NCBI GenBank assembly: GCA_030704615.1
Contig: CM060732.1
Coordinates: 28,933,053-28,997,052, forward strand
Length of the DNA stretch: 64,000 nucleotides
Reading direction: 5' to 3'
Source: Takakia lepidozioides
Lineage: Eukaryota; Streptophyta; Takakiopsida; Takakiales; Takakiaceae
Shown here: piece after piece, positions 43,090 through 55,733 of the stretch
Numbering within the stretch: position 1 is the stretch's first letter
How the letters are laid out: the number at the start of each line of letters is the position of its first letter
Made by a program: the position numbers and the translations under genes
The notes under the pieces: model-generated
What the model was told of the DNA's origin: nothing
Seen by the model: the letters and a program-made list of their open reading frames with translations, nothing else
Databases searched by the model: none

Positions 43090-43630
43090 TTTGGCTTCAC
43101 TACTTTGCATGATCTTGCCTCGTAGTCTCACCCTTTGAAGTTGTCGAGTTTTAGATGCGTTTGTATCCCCTGCTTTAGATCATTGCATTGTTATGTGCTC
43201 TGTGTCTATACGGCATGCCATAAACTCCCTCTCGAGTAGTGCATGGGAGATCTGCATCTAAGTTGTTCCTAGTGTGTCCATTCTCTTGCAAAACAGAGAT
43301 AGGGTTCTTATTCTCCTGTGCATCCAGTGAAATAGTTCTCATACGCACATTTGCCTCTTGCATAGGTTTGCAGTTGCATTTCAGGACACCTCGCATACTT
43401 CTATTCTAGTTTCCTGTCTCTCAGGATCTCTCCTTTCAGGTTTGATTCACAGGATCTGAAATTTTTCCAGGGGTGCATAACTGGCCCCCCTAAAACTTGT
43501 TTGCCCGGATCGTGTTTATCTTGCACCCGGTGCATCCGCGTTGTACTGCTACACTTGTTTTGACGCTTTATGTGAACCCTAAACTTTCTTACAGTGTTAG
43601 CTGCAACACATCTTTAATCGCCTTCACGTA

Positions 43631-43888
43631 ATGGAGGCAGATGTTGATCTTCATTCTTTTGACCAAGCTGCTCATTCATGTGATGAGGCAACAATACGAA
43701 GACCGAGCCGTGTTTCGTCTTGGAGGTCGGAAGGTGGGGATCGTGGTTGGACACGTTCAGGACAAACACAGCTGCAGGCTTTAGCAAGACGATGGTTGCG
43801 CGATGGTCTGCGTGTGCAAAGCTCTTACGAGTTGTGCGTTCCTTTCGAAGTGGTTTCAGCCCTTACGACTTTGCACAACATGCTCTAA
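43631..43888 (+). CDS. Short ORF in a 1.15-kb unit (85 aa), second open copy
   Basis: Same as 42478-42735. Coding status doubtful. Confidence 0.3.
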   Translation: MEADVDLHSFDQAAHSCDEATIRRPSRVSSWRSEGGDRGWTRSGQTQLQALARRWLRDGLRVQSSYELCVPFEVVSALTTLHNML

Positions 43889-44188
43889 CTTCAGCATAAT
43901 TGGTTGTTGCATAGTCATAAACTCACGGAGTTAGTTGTATTTGAGAGATATGCAATTGACTATTTGGATGATTTTTATTCTTTGGATCTAGTTCTCTCTT
44001 GTCGAGAACTTGTTTTCATCCACTGGATGACTTTCTCCCACCGAGACTTTTTGGACTATTCTCTCCGTACGAGACATCTGTTGGATGGTTTTTCTCCGCA
44101 CGAGACCTCCACTGGAAGATTGTCCACACGAGGCAGTTCACTCCTAGTAGTATATAAGCGGGGGGTGGGGTTTGTATCTCATTCCTTT

Positions 44189-44244
44189 TCTTTCCCACTG
44201 ATGAGCTCACGCGCTGAGCGAAACTAGTCTGGGGTCTATAAAGA
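44189..44244 (+). ncRNA. Hammerhead ribozyme-like fold, array copy 3
   Basis: Identical to the fold at 41882-41937. Confidence 0.8.
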
Positions 44245-45341
44245 TTTGGCTTCACTACTTTGCATGATCTTGCCTCGTAGTCTCACCCTTTGAAGTTGTC
44301 GAGTTTTAGATGCGTTTGTATCCCCTGCTTTAGATCATTGCATTGTTATGTGCTCTGTGTCTATACGGCATGCCATAAACTCCCTCTCGAGTAGTGCATG
44401 GGAGATCTGCATCTAAGTTGTTCCTAGTGTGTCCATTCTCTTGCAAAACAGAGATAGGGTTCTTATTCTCCTGTGCATCCAGTGAAATAGTTCTCATACG
44501 CACATTTGCCTCTTGCATAGGTTTGCAGTTGCATTTCAGGACACCTCGCATACTTCTATTCTAGTTTCCTGTCTCTCAGGATCTCTCCTTTCAGGTTTGA
44601 TTCACAGGATCTGAAATTTTTCCAGGGGTGCATAACTGGCCCCCCTAAAACTTGTTTGCCCGGATCGTGTTTATCTTGCACCCGGTGCATCCGCGTTGTA
44701 CTGCTACACTTGTTTTGACGCTTTATGTGAACCCTAAACTTTCTTACAGTGTTAGCTGCAACACATCTTTAATCGCCTTCACGTAATGGAGGCAGATGTT
44801 GATCTTCATTCTTTTGACCAAGCTGCTCATTCATGTGATGAGGCAACAATACGAAGACCGAGCCGTGTTTCGTCTTGGAGGTCGGAAGGTGGGGATCGTG
44901 GTTGGTCACGTTCAGGACAACACAGCTGCAGGCTTTAGCAAGACGATGGTTGCGCGATGGTCTGCGTGTGCAAAGCTCTTACGAGTTGTGCGTTCCTTTC
45001 GAAGTGGTTTCAGCCCTTACGACTTTGCACAACATGCTCTAACTTCAGCATAATTGGTTGTTGCATAGTCATAAACTCACGGAGTTAGTTGTATTTGAGA
45101 GATATGCAATCGACTATTTGGATGATTTTTATTCTTTGGATCTAGTTCTCTCTTGTCGAGAACTTGTTTTCATCCACTGGATGACTTTCTCCCACCGAGA
45201 CTTTTGGACTATTCTCTCCGTACGAGACATCTCTTGGATGGTTTTTCTCCTCACGAGACATCCACTGGAAGATTGTCCACACGAGGCAGTTCACTCCTAG
45301 TAGTATATAAGCGGGGGGTGGGGTTTGTATCTCATTCCTTT

Positions 45342-45397
45342 TCTTTCCCACTGATGAGCTCACGCGCTGAGCGAAACTAGTCTGGGGTCTATAAAGA
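45342..45397 (+). ncRNA. Hammerhead ribozyme-like fold, array copy 4
   Basis: Identical to the fold at 41882-41937. Confidence 0.8.
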
Positions 45398-46023
45398 TTT
45401 GGCTTCACTACTTTGCATGATCTTGCCTCGTGGTCTCACCCTTTGAAGTTGTCGAGTTTTAGATGCGTTTGTATCCCCTGCTTTAGATCATTGCATTGTT
45501 ATGTGCTCTGTGTCTATACGGCATGCCATAAACTCCCTTTCGAGTAGTGCATGTGAGATCTGCATCTAAGTTGTTCCTAGTGTGTCCATTCTCTTGCAAA
45601 ACAGAGATAGGGTTCTTATTCTCCTGTGCATCCAGTGAAATAGTTCTCATACGCACATTTGCCTCTTGCATAAGTTTGCAGTTGCATTTCAGGACACCTC
45701 GCATACTTCTATTCTATGCCATAAACTCCCTTTCAAGTAGTGCATGTGAGATCTGCATCTAAGTTGTTCCTAGTGTGTCCATTCTCTTGCAAAACAGAGA
45801 TAGGGTTCTTATTCTCCTGTGCATCCAGTGAAATAGTTCTCTTACGCACATTTGCCTCTTGCATAGGTTTGCAGTTGCATTTCAGGACACCTCGCATATT
45901 TCTATTCTAGTTTCCAGGGGTGCATAACTGGCCCTCCTAAAACTTGTTTGCCCGGATCGTGTTTATCTTGCACCCGGTGCATCCGCGTTGTACTGCTACA
46001 CTTGTTTTGACGCTTTATGTGAA

Positions 46024-46051
46024 CCCTAAACCCTAAACCCTAAACCCTAAA
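46024..46051 (+). repeat. Telomeric tract (CCCTAAA)4 within the array
   Basis: Follows the unit 3' end GCTTTATGTGAA and precedes the CTTGTGA spacer and a 5'-truncated unit. Confidence 0.95.
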
Positions 46052-46058
46052 CTTGTGA
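46052..46058 (+). other. Constant 7-nt spacer CTTGTGA
   Basis: Between telomeric repeats and a unit truncated at GGACAACACAG. Intact units read GTTCAGGACAACACAG here. Confidence 0.85.
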
Positions 46059-46486
46059 GGACAACACAGCTGCAGGCTTTAGCAAGACGATGGTTGCGCG
46101 ATGGTCTGCGTGTGCAAAGCTCTTACGAGTTGTGCGTTCCTTTCGAAGTGGTTTCAGCCCTTACGACTTTGCACAACATGCTCTAACTTCAGCATAATTG
46201 GTTGTTGCATAGTCATAAACTCACGGAGTTAGTTGTATTTGAGAGATATGCAATTGACTATTTGGATGATTTTTATTCTTTGGATCTAGTTCTCTCTTGT
46301 CGAGAACTTGTTTTCATCCACTGGATGACTTTCTCCCACCGAGACTTTTTGGACTATTCTCTCCGTACGAGACGTCTGTTGGATGGTTTTTCTCCTCACG
46401 AGACATCCACTGGAAGATTGTCCACACGAGGCAGTTCACTCCTAGTAGTATATAAGCGGGGGGTGGGGTTTGTATCTCATTCCTTT

Positions 46487-46542
46487 TCTTTCCCACTGAT
46501 GAGCTCACGCGCTGAGCGAAACTAGTCTGGGGTCTATAAAGA
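46487..46542 (+). ncRNA. Hammerhead ribozyme-like fold, array copy 5
   Basis: Identical to the fold at 41882-41937. Confidence 0.8.
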
Positions 46543-47640
46543 TTTGGCTTCACTACTTTGCATGATCTTGCCTCGTGGTCTCACCCTTTGAAGTTGTCGA
46601 GTTTTAGATGCGTTTGTATCCCCTGCTTTAGATCATTGCATTGTTATGTGCTCTGTGTCTATACGGCATGCCATAAACTCCCTTTCGAGTAGTGCATGTG
46701 AGATCTGCATCTAATTTGTTCCTAGTGTGTCCATTCTCTTGCAAAACAGAGATAGGGTTCTTATTCTCCTGTGCATCCAGTGAAATAATTCTCATACGCA
46801 CATTTGCCTCTTGCATAGGTTTGCAGTTGCATTTCAAGACACCTCGCATACTTCTATTCTAGTTTCCTGTCTCTCAGGATCTCTCCTTTCAGGTTTGATT
46901 CACAGGATCTGAAATTTTTCCAGGGGTGCATAACTGGCCCCCCTAAAACTTGTTTGCCCGGATCGTGTTTATCTTGCACCCGGTGCATCCGCGTTGTACT
47001 GCTACACTTGTTTTGATGCTTTATGTGAACCCTAAACTTTCTTATAGTGTTAGCTGCAACACATCTTTAATCGCCTTCACGTAATGGAGGCAGATGTTGA
47101 TCTTCATTCTTTTGACCAAGCTGCTCATTCATGTGATGAGGCAACAATACGAAGACCGAGCCGTGTTTCTTCTTGGAGATCGGAAGGTGGGGATCGTGGT
47201 TGGTCACGTTCAGGACAACACAGCTGCAGGCTTTAGCAAGACGATGGTTGCGCGATGGTCTGCGTGTGCAAAGCTCTTACGAGTTGTGTGTTCCTTTCGA
47301 AGTGGTTTCAGCCCTTACGACTCTGCACAACATGCTCTAACTTCAGCATAATTGGTTGTTGCATAGTCATAAACTCACGGAGTTAGTTGTATTTGAGAGA
47401 TATGCAATTGACTATTTGGATGATTTTTATTCTTTGGATCTAGTTCTCTCTTGTCGAGAACTTGTTTTCATCCACTGGATGACTTTCTCCCACCGAGACT
47501 TTTTGGACTATTCTCTCCGTACGAGACGTCTGTTGGATGGTTTTTCTCCTCACGAGACATCCACTGGAAGATTGTCCACACGAGGCAGTTCACTCCTAGT
47601 AGTATATAAGCGGGGGGTGGGGTTTGTATCTCATTCCTTT

Positions 47641-47696
47641 TCTTTCCCACTGATGAGCTCACGCGCTGAGCGAAACTAGTCTGGGGTCTATAAAGA
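47641..47696 (+). ncRNA. Hammerhead ribozyme-like fold, array copy 6
   Basis: Identical to the fold at 41882-41937. Confidence 0.8.
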
Positions 47697-48792
47697 TTTG
47701 GCTTCACTACTTTGCATGATCTTGCCTCGTGGTCTCACCCTTTGAAGTTGTCGAGTTTTAGATGCGTTTGTATCCCCTGCTTTAGATCATTGCATTGTTA
47801 TGTGCTCTGTGTCTATACGGCATGCCATAAACTCCCTCTCGAGTAGTGCATGGGAGATCTGCATCTAAGTTGTTCCTAGTGTGTCCATTCTCTTGCAAAA
47901 CAGAGATAGGGTTCTTATTCTCCTGTGCATCCAGTGAAATAGTTCTCATACGCACATTTGCCTCTTGCATAGGTTTGCAGTTGCATTTCAGGACACCTCG
48001 CATACTTCTATTCTAGTTTCCTGTCTCTCAGGATCTCTCCTTTCAGGTTTGATTCACAGGATCTGAAATTTTCCAGGGGTGCATAACTGGCCCCCCTAAA
48101 ACTTGTTTGCCCGGATCGTGTTTATCTTGCACCCGGTGCATCCGCGTTGTACTGCTACACTTGTTTTGATGCTTTATGTGAACCCTAAACTTTCTTATAG
48201 TGTTAGCTGCAACACATCTTTAATCGCCTTCACGTAATGGAGGCAGATGTTGATCTTCATTCTTTTGACCAAGCTGCTCATTCATGTGATGAGGCAACAA
48301 TACGAAGACCGAGCCGTGTTTCTTCTTGGAGGTCGGAAGGTGGGGATCGTGGTTGGTCACGTTCAGGACAACACAGCTGCAGGCTTTAGCAAGACGATGG
48401 TTGCGCGATGGTCTGCGTGTGCAAAGCTCTTACGAGTTGTGCGTTCCTTTCGAAGTGGTTTCAGCCCTTACGACTTTGCACAACATGCTCTAACTTCAGC
48501 ATAATTGGTTGTTGCATAGTCATAAACTCACGGAGTTAGTTGTATTTGAGAGATATGCAATTGACTATTTGGATGATTTTTATTCTTTGGATCTAGTTCT
48601 CTCTTGTCGAGAACTTGTTTTCATCCACTGGATGACTTTCTCCCACCGAGACTTTTTGGACTATTCTCTCCGTACGAGACATCTGTTGGATGGTTTTTCT
48701 CTCACGAGACCTCCACTGGAAGATTGTCCACACGAGGCAGTTCACTCCTAGTAGTATATAAGCGGGGGGTGGGGTTTGTATCTCATTCCTTT

Positions 48793-48848
48793 TCTTTCCC
48801 ACTGATGAGCTCACGCGCTGAGCGAAACTAGTCTGGGGTCTATAAAGA
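48793..48848 (+). ncRNA. Hammerhead ribozyme-like fold, array copy 7
   Basis: Identical to the fold at 41882-41937. Confidence 0.8.
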
Positions 48849-49389
48849 TTTGGCTTCACTACTTTGCATGATCTTGCCTCGTAGTCTCACCCTTTGAAGT
48901 TGTCGAGTTTTAGATGCGTTTGTATCCCCTGCTTTAGATCATTGCATTGTTATGTGCTCTGTGTCTATACGGCATGCCATAAACTCCCTCTCGAGTAGTG
49001 CATGGGAGATCTGCATCTAAGTTGTTCCTAGTGTGTCCATTCTCTTGCAAAACAGAGATAGGGTTCTTATTCTCCTGTGCATCCAGTGAAATAGTTCTCA
49101 TACGCACATTTGCCTCTTGCATAGGTTTGCAGTTGCATTTCAGGACACCTCGCATACTTCTATTCTAGTTTCCTGTCTCTCAGGATCTCTCCTTTCAGGT
49201 TTGATTCACAGGATCTGAAATTTTTCCAGGGGTGCATAACTGGCCCCCCTAAAACTTGTTTGCCCGGATCGTGTTTATCTTGCACCCGGTGCATCCGCGT
49301 TGTACTGCTACACTTGTTTTGACGCTTTATGTGAACCCTAAACTTTCTTACAGTGTTAGCTGCAACACATCTTTAATCGCCTTCACGTA

Positions 49390-49647
49390 ATGGAGGCAGA
49401 TGTTGATCTTCATTCTTTTGACCAAGCTGCTCATTCATGTGATGAGGCAACAATACGAAGACCGAGCCGTGTTTCGTCTTGGAGGTCGGAAGGTGGGGAT
49501 CGTGGTTGGACACGTTCAGGACAAACACAGCTGCAGGCTTTAGCAAGACGATGGTTGCGCGATGGTCTGCGTGTGCAAAGCTCTTACGAGTTGTGCGTTC
49601 CTTTCGAAGTGGTTTCAGCCCTTACGACTTTGCACAACATGCTCTAA
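49390..49647 (+). CDS. Short ORF in a 1.15-kb unit (85 aa), third open copy
   Basis: Same as 42478-42735. Coding status doubtful. Confidence 0.3.
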   Translation: MEADVDLHSFDQAAHSCDEATIRRPSRVSSWRSEGGDRGWTRSGQTQLQALARRWLRDGLRVQSSYELCVPFEVVSALTTLHNML

Positions 49648-49947
49648 CTTCAGCATAATTGGTTGTTGCATAGTCATAAACTCACGGAGTTAGTTGTATT
49701 TGAGAGATATGCAATTGACTATTTGGATGATTTTTATTCTTTGGATCTAGTTCTCTCTTGTCGAGAACTTGTTTTCATCCACTGGATGACTTTCTCCCAC
49801 CGAGACTTTTTGGACTATTCTCTCCGTACGAGACATCTGTTGGATGGTTTTTCTCCGCACGAGACCTCCACTGGAAGATTGTCCACACGAGGCAGTTCAC
49901 TCCTAGTAGTATATAAGCGGGGGGTGGGGTTTGTATCTCATTCCTTT

Positions 49948-50003
49948 TCTTTCCCACTGATGAGCTCACGCGCTGAGCGAAACTAGTCTGGGGTCTATAA
50001 AGA
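49948..50003 (+). ncRNA. Hammerhead ribozyme-like fold, array copy 8
   Basis: Identical to the fold at 41882-41937. Confidence 0.8.
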
Positions 50004-51101
50004 TTTGGCTTCACTACTTTGCATGATCTTGCCTCGTAGTCTCACCCTTTGAAGTTGTCGAGTTTTAGATGCGTTTGTATCCCCTGCTTTAGATCATTGC
50101 ATTGTTATGTGCTCTGTGTCTATACGGCATGCCATAAACTCCCTCTCGAGTAGTGCATGGGAGATCTGCATCTAAGTTGTTCCTAGTGTGTCCATTCTCT
50201 TGCAAAACAGAGATAGGGTTCTTATTCTCCTGTGCATCCAGTGAAATAGTTCTCATACGCACATTTGCCTCTTGCATAGGTTTGCAGTTGCATTTCAGGA
50301 CACCTCGCATACTTCTATTCTAGTTTCCTGTCTCTCAGGATCTCTCCTTTCAGGTTTGATTCACAGGATCTGAAATTTTTCCAGGGGTGCATAACTGGCC
50401 CCCCTAAAACTTGTTTGCCCGGATCGTGTTTATCTTGCACCCGGTGCATCCGCGTTGTACTGCTACACTTGTTTTGACGCTTTATGTGAACCCTAAACTT
50501 TCTTACAGTGTTAGCTGCAACACATCTTTAATCGCCTTCACGTAATGGAGGCAGATGTTGATCTTCATTCTTTTGACCAAGCTGCTCATTCATGTGATGA
50601 GGCAACAATACGAAGACCGAGCCGTGTTTCGTCTTGGAGGTCGGAAGGTGGGGATCGTGGTTGGTCACGTTCAGGACAACACAGCTGCAGGCTTTAGCAA
50701 GACGATGGTTGCGCGATGGTCTGCGTGTGCAAAGCTCTTACGAGTTGTGCGTTCCTTTCGAAGTGGTTTCAGCCCTTACGACTTTGCACAACATGCTCTA
50801 ACTTCAGCATAATTGGTTGTTGCATAGTCATAAACTCACGGAGTTAGTTGTATTTGAGAGATATGCAATCGACTATTTGGATGATTTTTATTCTTTGGAT
50901 CTAGTTCTCTCTTGTCGAGAACTTGTTTTCATCCACTGGATGACTTTCTCCCACCGAGACTTTTTGGACTATTCTCTCCGTACGAGACATCTCTTGGATG
51001 GTTTTTCTCCTCACGAGACATCCACTGGAAGATTGTCCACACGAGGCAGTTCACTCCTAGTAGTATATAAGCGGGGGGTGGGGTTTGTATCTCATTCCTT
51101 T

Positions 51102-51157
51102 TCTTTCCCACTGATGAGCTCACGCGCTGAGCGAAACTAGTCTGGGGTCTATAAAGA
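51102..51157 (+). ncRNA. Hammerhead ribozyme-like fold, array copy 9
   Basis: Identical to the fold at 41882-41937. Confidence 0.8.
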
Positions 51158-51783
51158 TTTGGCTTCACTACTTTGCATGATCTTGCCTCGTGGTCTCACC
51201 CTTTGAAGTTGTCGAGTTTTAGATGCGTTTGTATCCCCTGCTTTAGATCATTGCATTGTTATGTGCTCTGTGTCTATACGGCATGCCATAAACTCCCTTT
51301 CGAGTAGTGCATGTGAGATCTGCATCTAAGTTGTTCCTAGTGTGTCCATTCTCTTGCAAAACAGAGATAGGGTTGTTATTCTCCTGTGCATCCAGTGAAA
51401 TAGTTCTCATACGCACATTTGCCTCTTGCATAAGTTTGCAGTTGCATTTCAGGACACCTCGCATACTTCTATTCTATGCCATAAACTCCCTTTCAAGTAG
51501 TGCATGTGAGATCTGCATCTAAGTTGTTCCTAGTGTGTCCATTCTCTTGCAAAACAGAGATAGGGTTCTTATTCTCCTGTGCATCCAGTGAAATAGTTCT
51601 CTTACGCACATTTGCCTCTTGCATAGGTTTGCAGTTGCATTTCAGGACACCTCGCATATTTCTATTCTAGTTTCCAGGGGTGCATAACTGGCCCTCCTAA
51701 AACTTGTTTGCCCGGATCGTGTTTATCTTGCACCCGGTGCATCCGCGTTGTACTGCTACACTTGTTTTGACGCTTTATGTGAA

Positions 51784-51811
51784 CCCTAAACCCTAAACCC
51801 TAAACCCTAAA
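51784..51811 (+). repeat. Telomeric tract (CCCTAAA)4 within the array, second copy
   Basis: Same context as 46024-46051, exactly 5,760 bp away, so it is a duplicate of that junction. Confidence 0.95.
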
Positions 51812-51818
51812 CTTGTGA
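51812..51818 (+). other. Constant 7-nt spacer CTTGTGA, duplicate junction
   Basis: Same as 46052-46058. Confidence 0.85.
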
Positions 51819-52246
51819 GGACAACACAGCTGCAGGCTTTAGCAAGACGATGGTTGCGCGATGGTCTGCGTGTGCAAAGCTCTTACGAGTTGTGCGTTCC
51901 TTTCGAAGTGGTTTCAGCCCTTACGACTTTGCACAACATGCTCTAACTTCAGCATAATTGGTTGTTGCATAGTCATAAACTCACGGAGTTAGTTGTATTT
52001 GAGAGATATGCAATTGACTATTTGGATGATTTTTATTCTTTGGATCTAGTTCTCTCTTGTCGAGAACTTGTTTTCATCCACTGGATGACTTTCTCCCACC
52101 GAGACTTTTTGGACTATTCTCTCCGTACGAGACGTCTGTTGGATGGTTTTTCTCCTCACGAGACATCCACTGGAAGATTGTCCACACGAGGCAGTTCACT
52201 CCTAGTAGTATATAAGCGGGGGGTGGGGTTTGTATCTCATTCCTTT

Positions 52247-52302
52247 TCTTTCCCACTGATGAGCTCACGCGCTGAGCGAAACTAGTCTGGGGTCTATAAA
52301 GA
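52247..52302 (+). ncRNA. Hammerhead ribozyme-like fold, array copy 10
   Basis: Identical to the fold at 41882-41937. Confidence 0.8.
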
Positions 52303-53400
52303 TTTGGCTTCACTACTTTGCATGATCTTGCCTCGTGGTCTCACCCTTTGAAGTTGTCGAGTTTTAGATGCGTTTGTATCCCCTGCTTTAGATCATTGCA
52401 TTGTTATGTGCTCTGTGTCTATACGGCATGCCATAAACTCCCTTTCGAGTAGTGCATGTGAGATCTGCATCTAAGTTGTTCCTAGTGTGTCCATTCTCTT
52501 GCAAAACAGAGATAGGGTTCTTATTCTCCTGTGCATCCAGTGAAATAATTCTCATACGCACATTTGCCTCTTGCATAGGTTTGCAGTTGCATTTCAAGAC
52601 ACCTCGCATACTTCTATTCTAGTTTCCTGTCTCTCAGGATCTCTCCTTTCAGGTTTGATTCACAGGATCTGAAATTTTTCCAGGGGTGCATAACTGGCCC
52701 CCCTAAAACTTGTTTGCCCGGATCGTGTTTATCTTGCACCCGGTGCATCCGCGTTGTACTGCTACACTTGTTTTGATGCTTTATGTGAACCCTAAACTTT
52801 CTTATAGTGTTAGCTGCAACACATCTTTAATCGCCTTCACGTAATGGAGGCAGATGTTGATCTTCATTCTTTTGACCAAGCTGCTCATTCATGTGATGAG
52901 GCAACAATACGAAGACCGAGCCGTGTTTCTTCTTGGAGATCGGAAGGTGGGGATCGTGGTTGGTCACGTTCAGGACAACACAGCTGCAGGCTTTAGCAAG
53001 ACGATGGTTGCGCGATGGTCTGCGTGTGCAAAGCTCTTACGAGTTGTGTGTTCCTTTCGAAGTGGTTTCAGCCCTTACGACTCTGCACAACATGCTCTAA
53101 CTTCAGCATAATTGGTTGTTGCATAGTCATAAACTCACGGAGTTAGTTGTATTTGAGAGATATGCAATTGACTATTTGGATGATTTTTATTCTTTGGATC
53201 TAGTTCTCTCTTGTCGAGAACTTGTTTTCATCCACTGGATGACTTTCTCCCACCGAGACTTTTTGGACTATTCTCTCCGTACGAGACGTCTGTTGGATGG
53301 TTTTTCTCCTCACGAGACATCCACTGGAAGATTGTCCACACGAGGCAGTTCACTCCTAGTAGTATATAAGCGGGGGGTGGGGTTTGTATCTCATTCCTTT

Positions 53401-53456
53401 TCTTTCCCACTGATGAGCTCACGCGCTGAGCGAAACTAGTCTGGGGTCTATAAAGA
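53401..53456 (+). ncRNA. Hammerhead ribozyme-like fold, array copy 11
   Basis: Identical to the fold at 41882-41937. Confidence 0.8.
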
Positions 53457-54554
53457 TTTGGCTTCACTACTTTGCATGATCTTGCCTCGTGGTCTCACCC
53501 TTTGAAGTTGTCGAGTTTTAGATGCGTTTGTATCCCCTGCTTTAGATCATTGCATTGTTATGTGCTCTGTGTCTATACGGCATGCCATAAACTCCCTCTC
53601 GAGTAGTGCATGGGAGATCTGCATCTAAGTTGTTCCTAGTGTGTCCATTCTCTTGCAAAACAGAGATAGGGTTCTTATTCTCCTGTGCATCCAGTGAAAT
53701 AGTTCTCATACGCACATTTGCCTCTTGCATAGGTTTGCAGTTGCATTTCAGGACACCTCGCATACTTCTATTCTAGTTTCCTGTCTCTCAGGATCTCTCC
53801 TTTCAGGTTTGATTCACAGGATCTGAAAATTTTCCAGGGGTGCATAACTGGCCCCCCTAAAACTTGTTTGCCCGGATCGTGTTTATCTTGCACCCGGTGC
53901 ATCCGCGTTGTACTGCTACACTTGTTTTGATGCTTTATGTGAACCCTAAACTTTCTTATAGTGTTAGCTGCAACACATCTTTAATCGCCTTCACGTAATG
54001 GAGGCAGATGTTGATCTTCATTCTTTTGACCAAGCTGCTCATTCATGTGATGAGGCAACAATACGAAGACCGAGCCGTGTTTCTTCTTGGAGGTCGGAAG
54101 GTGGGGATCGTGGTTGGTCACGTTCAGGACAACACAGCTGCAGGCTTTAGCAAGACGATGGTTGCGCGATGGTCTGCGTGTGCAAAGCTCTTACGAGTTG
54201 TGCGTTCCTTTCGAAGTGGTTTCAGCCCTTACGACTTTGCACAACATGCTCTAACTTCAGCATAATTGGTTGTTGCATAGTCATAAACTCACGGAGTTAG
54301 TTGTATTTGAGAGATATGCAATTGACTATTTGGATGATTTTTATTCTTTGGATCTAGTTCTCTCTTGTCGAGAACTTGTTTTCATCCACTGGATGACTTT
54401 CTCCCACCGAGACTTTTTGGACTATTCTCTCCGTACGAGACGTCTGTTGGATGGTTTTTCTCCTCACGAGACATCCACTGGAAGATTGTCCACACGAGGC
54501 AGTTCACTCCTAGTAGTATATAAGCGGGGGGTGGGGTTTGTATCTCATTCCTTT

Positions 54555-54610
54555 TCTTTCCCACTGATGAGCTCACGCGCTGAGCGAAACTAGTCTGGGG
54601 TCTATAAAGA
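54555..54610 (+). ncRNA. Hammerhead ribozyme-like fold, array copy 12
   Basis: Identical to the fold at 41882-41937. Confidence 0.8.
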
Positions 54611-55100
54611 TTTGGCTTCACTACTTTGCATGATCTTGCCTCGTGGTCTCACCCTTTGAAGTTGTCGAGTTTTAGATGCGTTTGTATCCCCTGCTTTAGA
54701 TCATTGCATTGTTATGTGCTCTGTGTCTATACGGCATGCCATAAACTCCCTCTCGAGTAGTGCATGGGAGATCTGCATCTAAGTTGTTCCTAGTGTGTCC
54801 ATTCTCTTGCAAAACAGAGATAGGGTTCTTATTCTCCTGTGCATCCAGTGAAATAGTTCTCATACGCACATTTGCCTCTTGCATAGGTTTGCAGTTGCAT
54901 TTCAGGACACCTCGCATACTTCTATTCTAGTTTCCTGTCTCTCAGGATCTCTCCTTTCAGGTTTGATTCACAGGATCTGAAATTTTTCCAGGGGTGCATA
55001 ACTGGCCCCCCTAAAACTTGTTTGCCCGGATCGTGTTTATCTTGCACCCGGTGCATCCGCGTTGTACTGCTACACTTGTTTTGACGCTTTATGTGAACCC

Positions 55101-55680
55101 ATCTCTTTTCCTTCTCTTTCCCACTGATGAGCTCACGCGCTGAGCGAAACTAGTTTGGGGATTATAGAGATTCGCTTTGCTGCATCTTGTGTTCTTGTCT
55201 CTTTGTCTCATTGGCGGCGTTGTTGTTGTTGTTGAGTTTTAGATTTGATCTTCTGCATAGTTCATTGCATTCATTTGCTTTGTGTCTATTGTAGTGCATG
55301 TTTTAAACTCCTTTTCGAGTGTTACATGTTAGATCTCCTTCTAAGACTGCTCTTTAGTGTGTCTATTCTCTTTCTCAGAGATAGGTTACTATTCTCCTGT
55401 CCTTACAGTGAACTAGTTTCATCACACACACTTGCCTCTTGCATATACTTGCATTTGCACTTTAGAACGTTGCAACATCACTCCCACTCTGTTCTATTCT
55501 AGTTTTGTGTCTCAGGATCGATTCTTTTAGTTTTGATTCACAGGCTAGATATTTCTACAAGCTTTCTAAGGTGTCCATAACTGGCCCCCCTAAAAACTTG
55601 TTTGCACTTTGCTACTAATGCACCCGGTGCATTCGCGGTTCGAACTCTGTTGCACTGCTACATGTATTTGTTTCCACTCT
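55101..55680 (+). mobile_element. Tail-only copy of PLE-C type inside the array
   Basis: Near-identical, in opposite orientation, to the PLE-C tails at 35.7 and 39.6 kb. It begins ATCTCTTTTCC, 12 nt before helix I of the hammerhead fold, and ends GTTTCCACTCTTT just before the point where PLE-C reads TGTAGACCCTAAAC. On its left is GTGAACCC from a 1.15-kb unit; on its right a unit starts inside its own hammerhead. Confidence 0.85.
55113..55170 (+). ncRNA. Hammerhead ribozyme-like fold, PLE-C type
   Basis: Helix I TCTCT/AGAGA, same helix II as the array copies, GATT at the cleavage position. Confidence 0.7.
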
Positions 55681-55733
55681 TTCCCACTGATGAGCTCACG
55701 CGCTGAGCGAAACTAGTCTGGGGTCTATAAAGA
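55678..55733 (+). ncRNA. Hammerhead ribozyme-like fold at a junction, array type
   Basis: Helix I 5' strand comes from the preceding PLE-C tail (CTCTTT) and the rest from the array unit. The fold is preserved across the junction. Confidence 0.75.
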
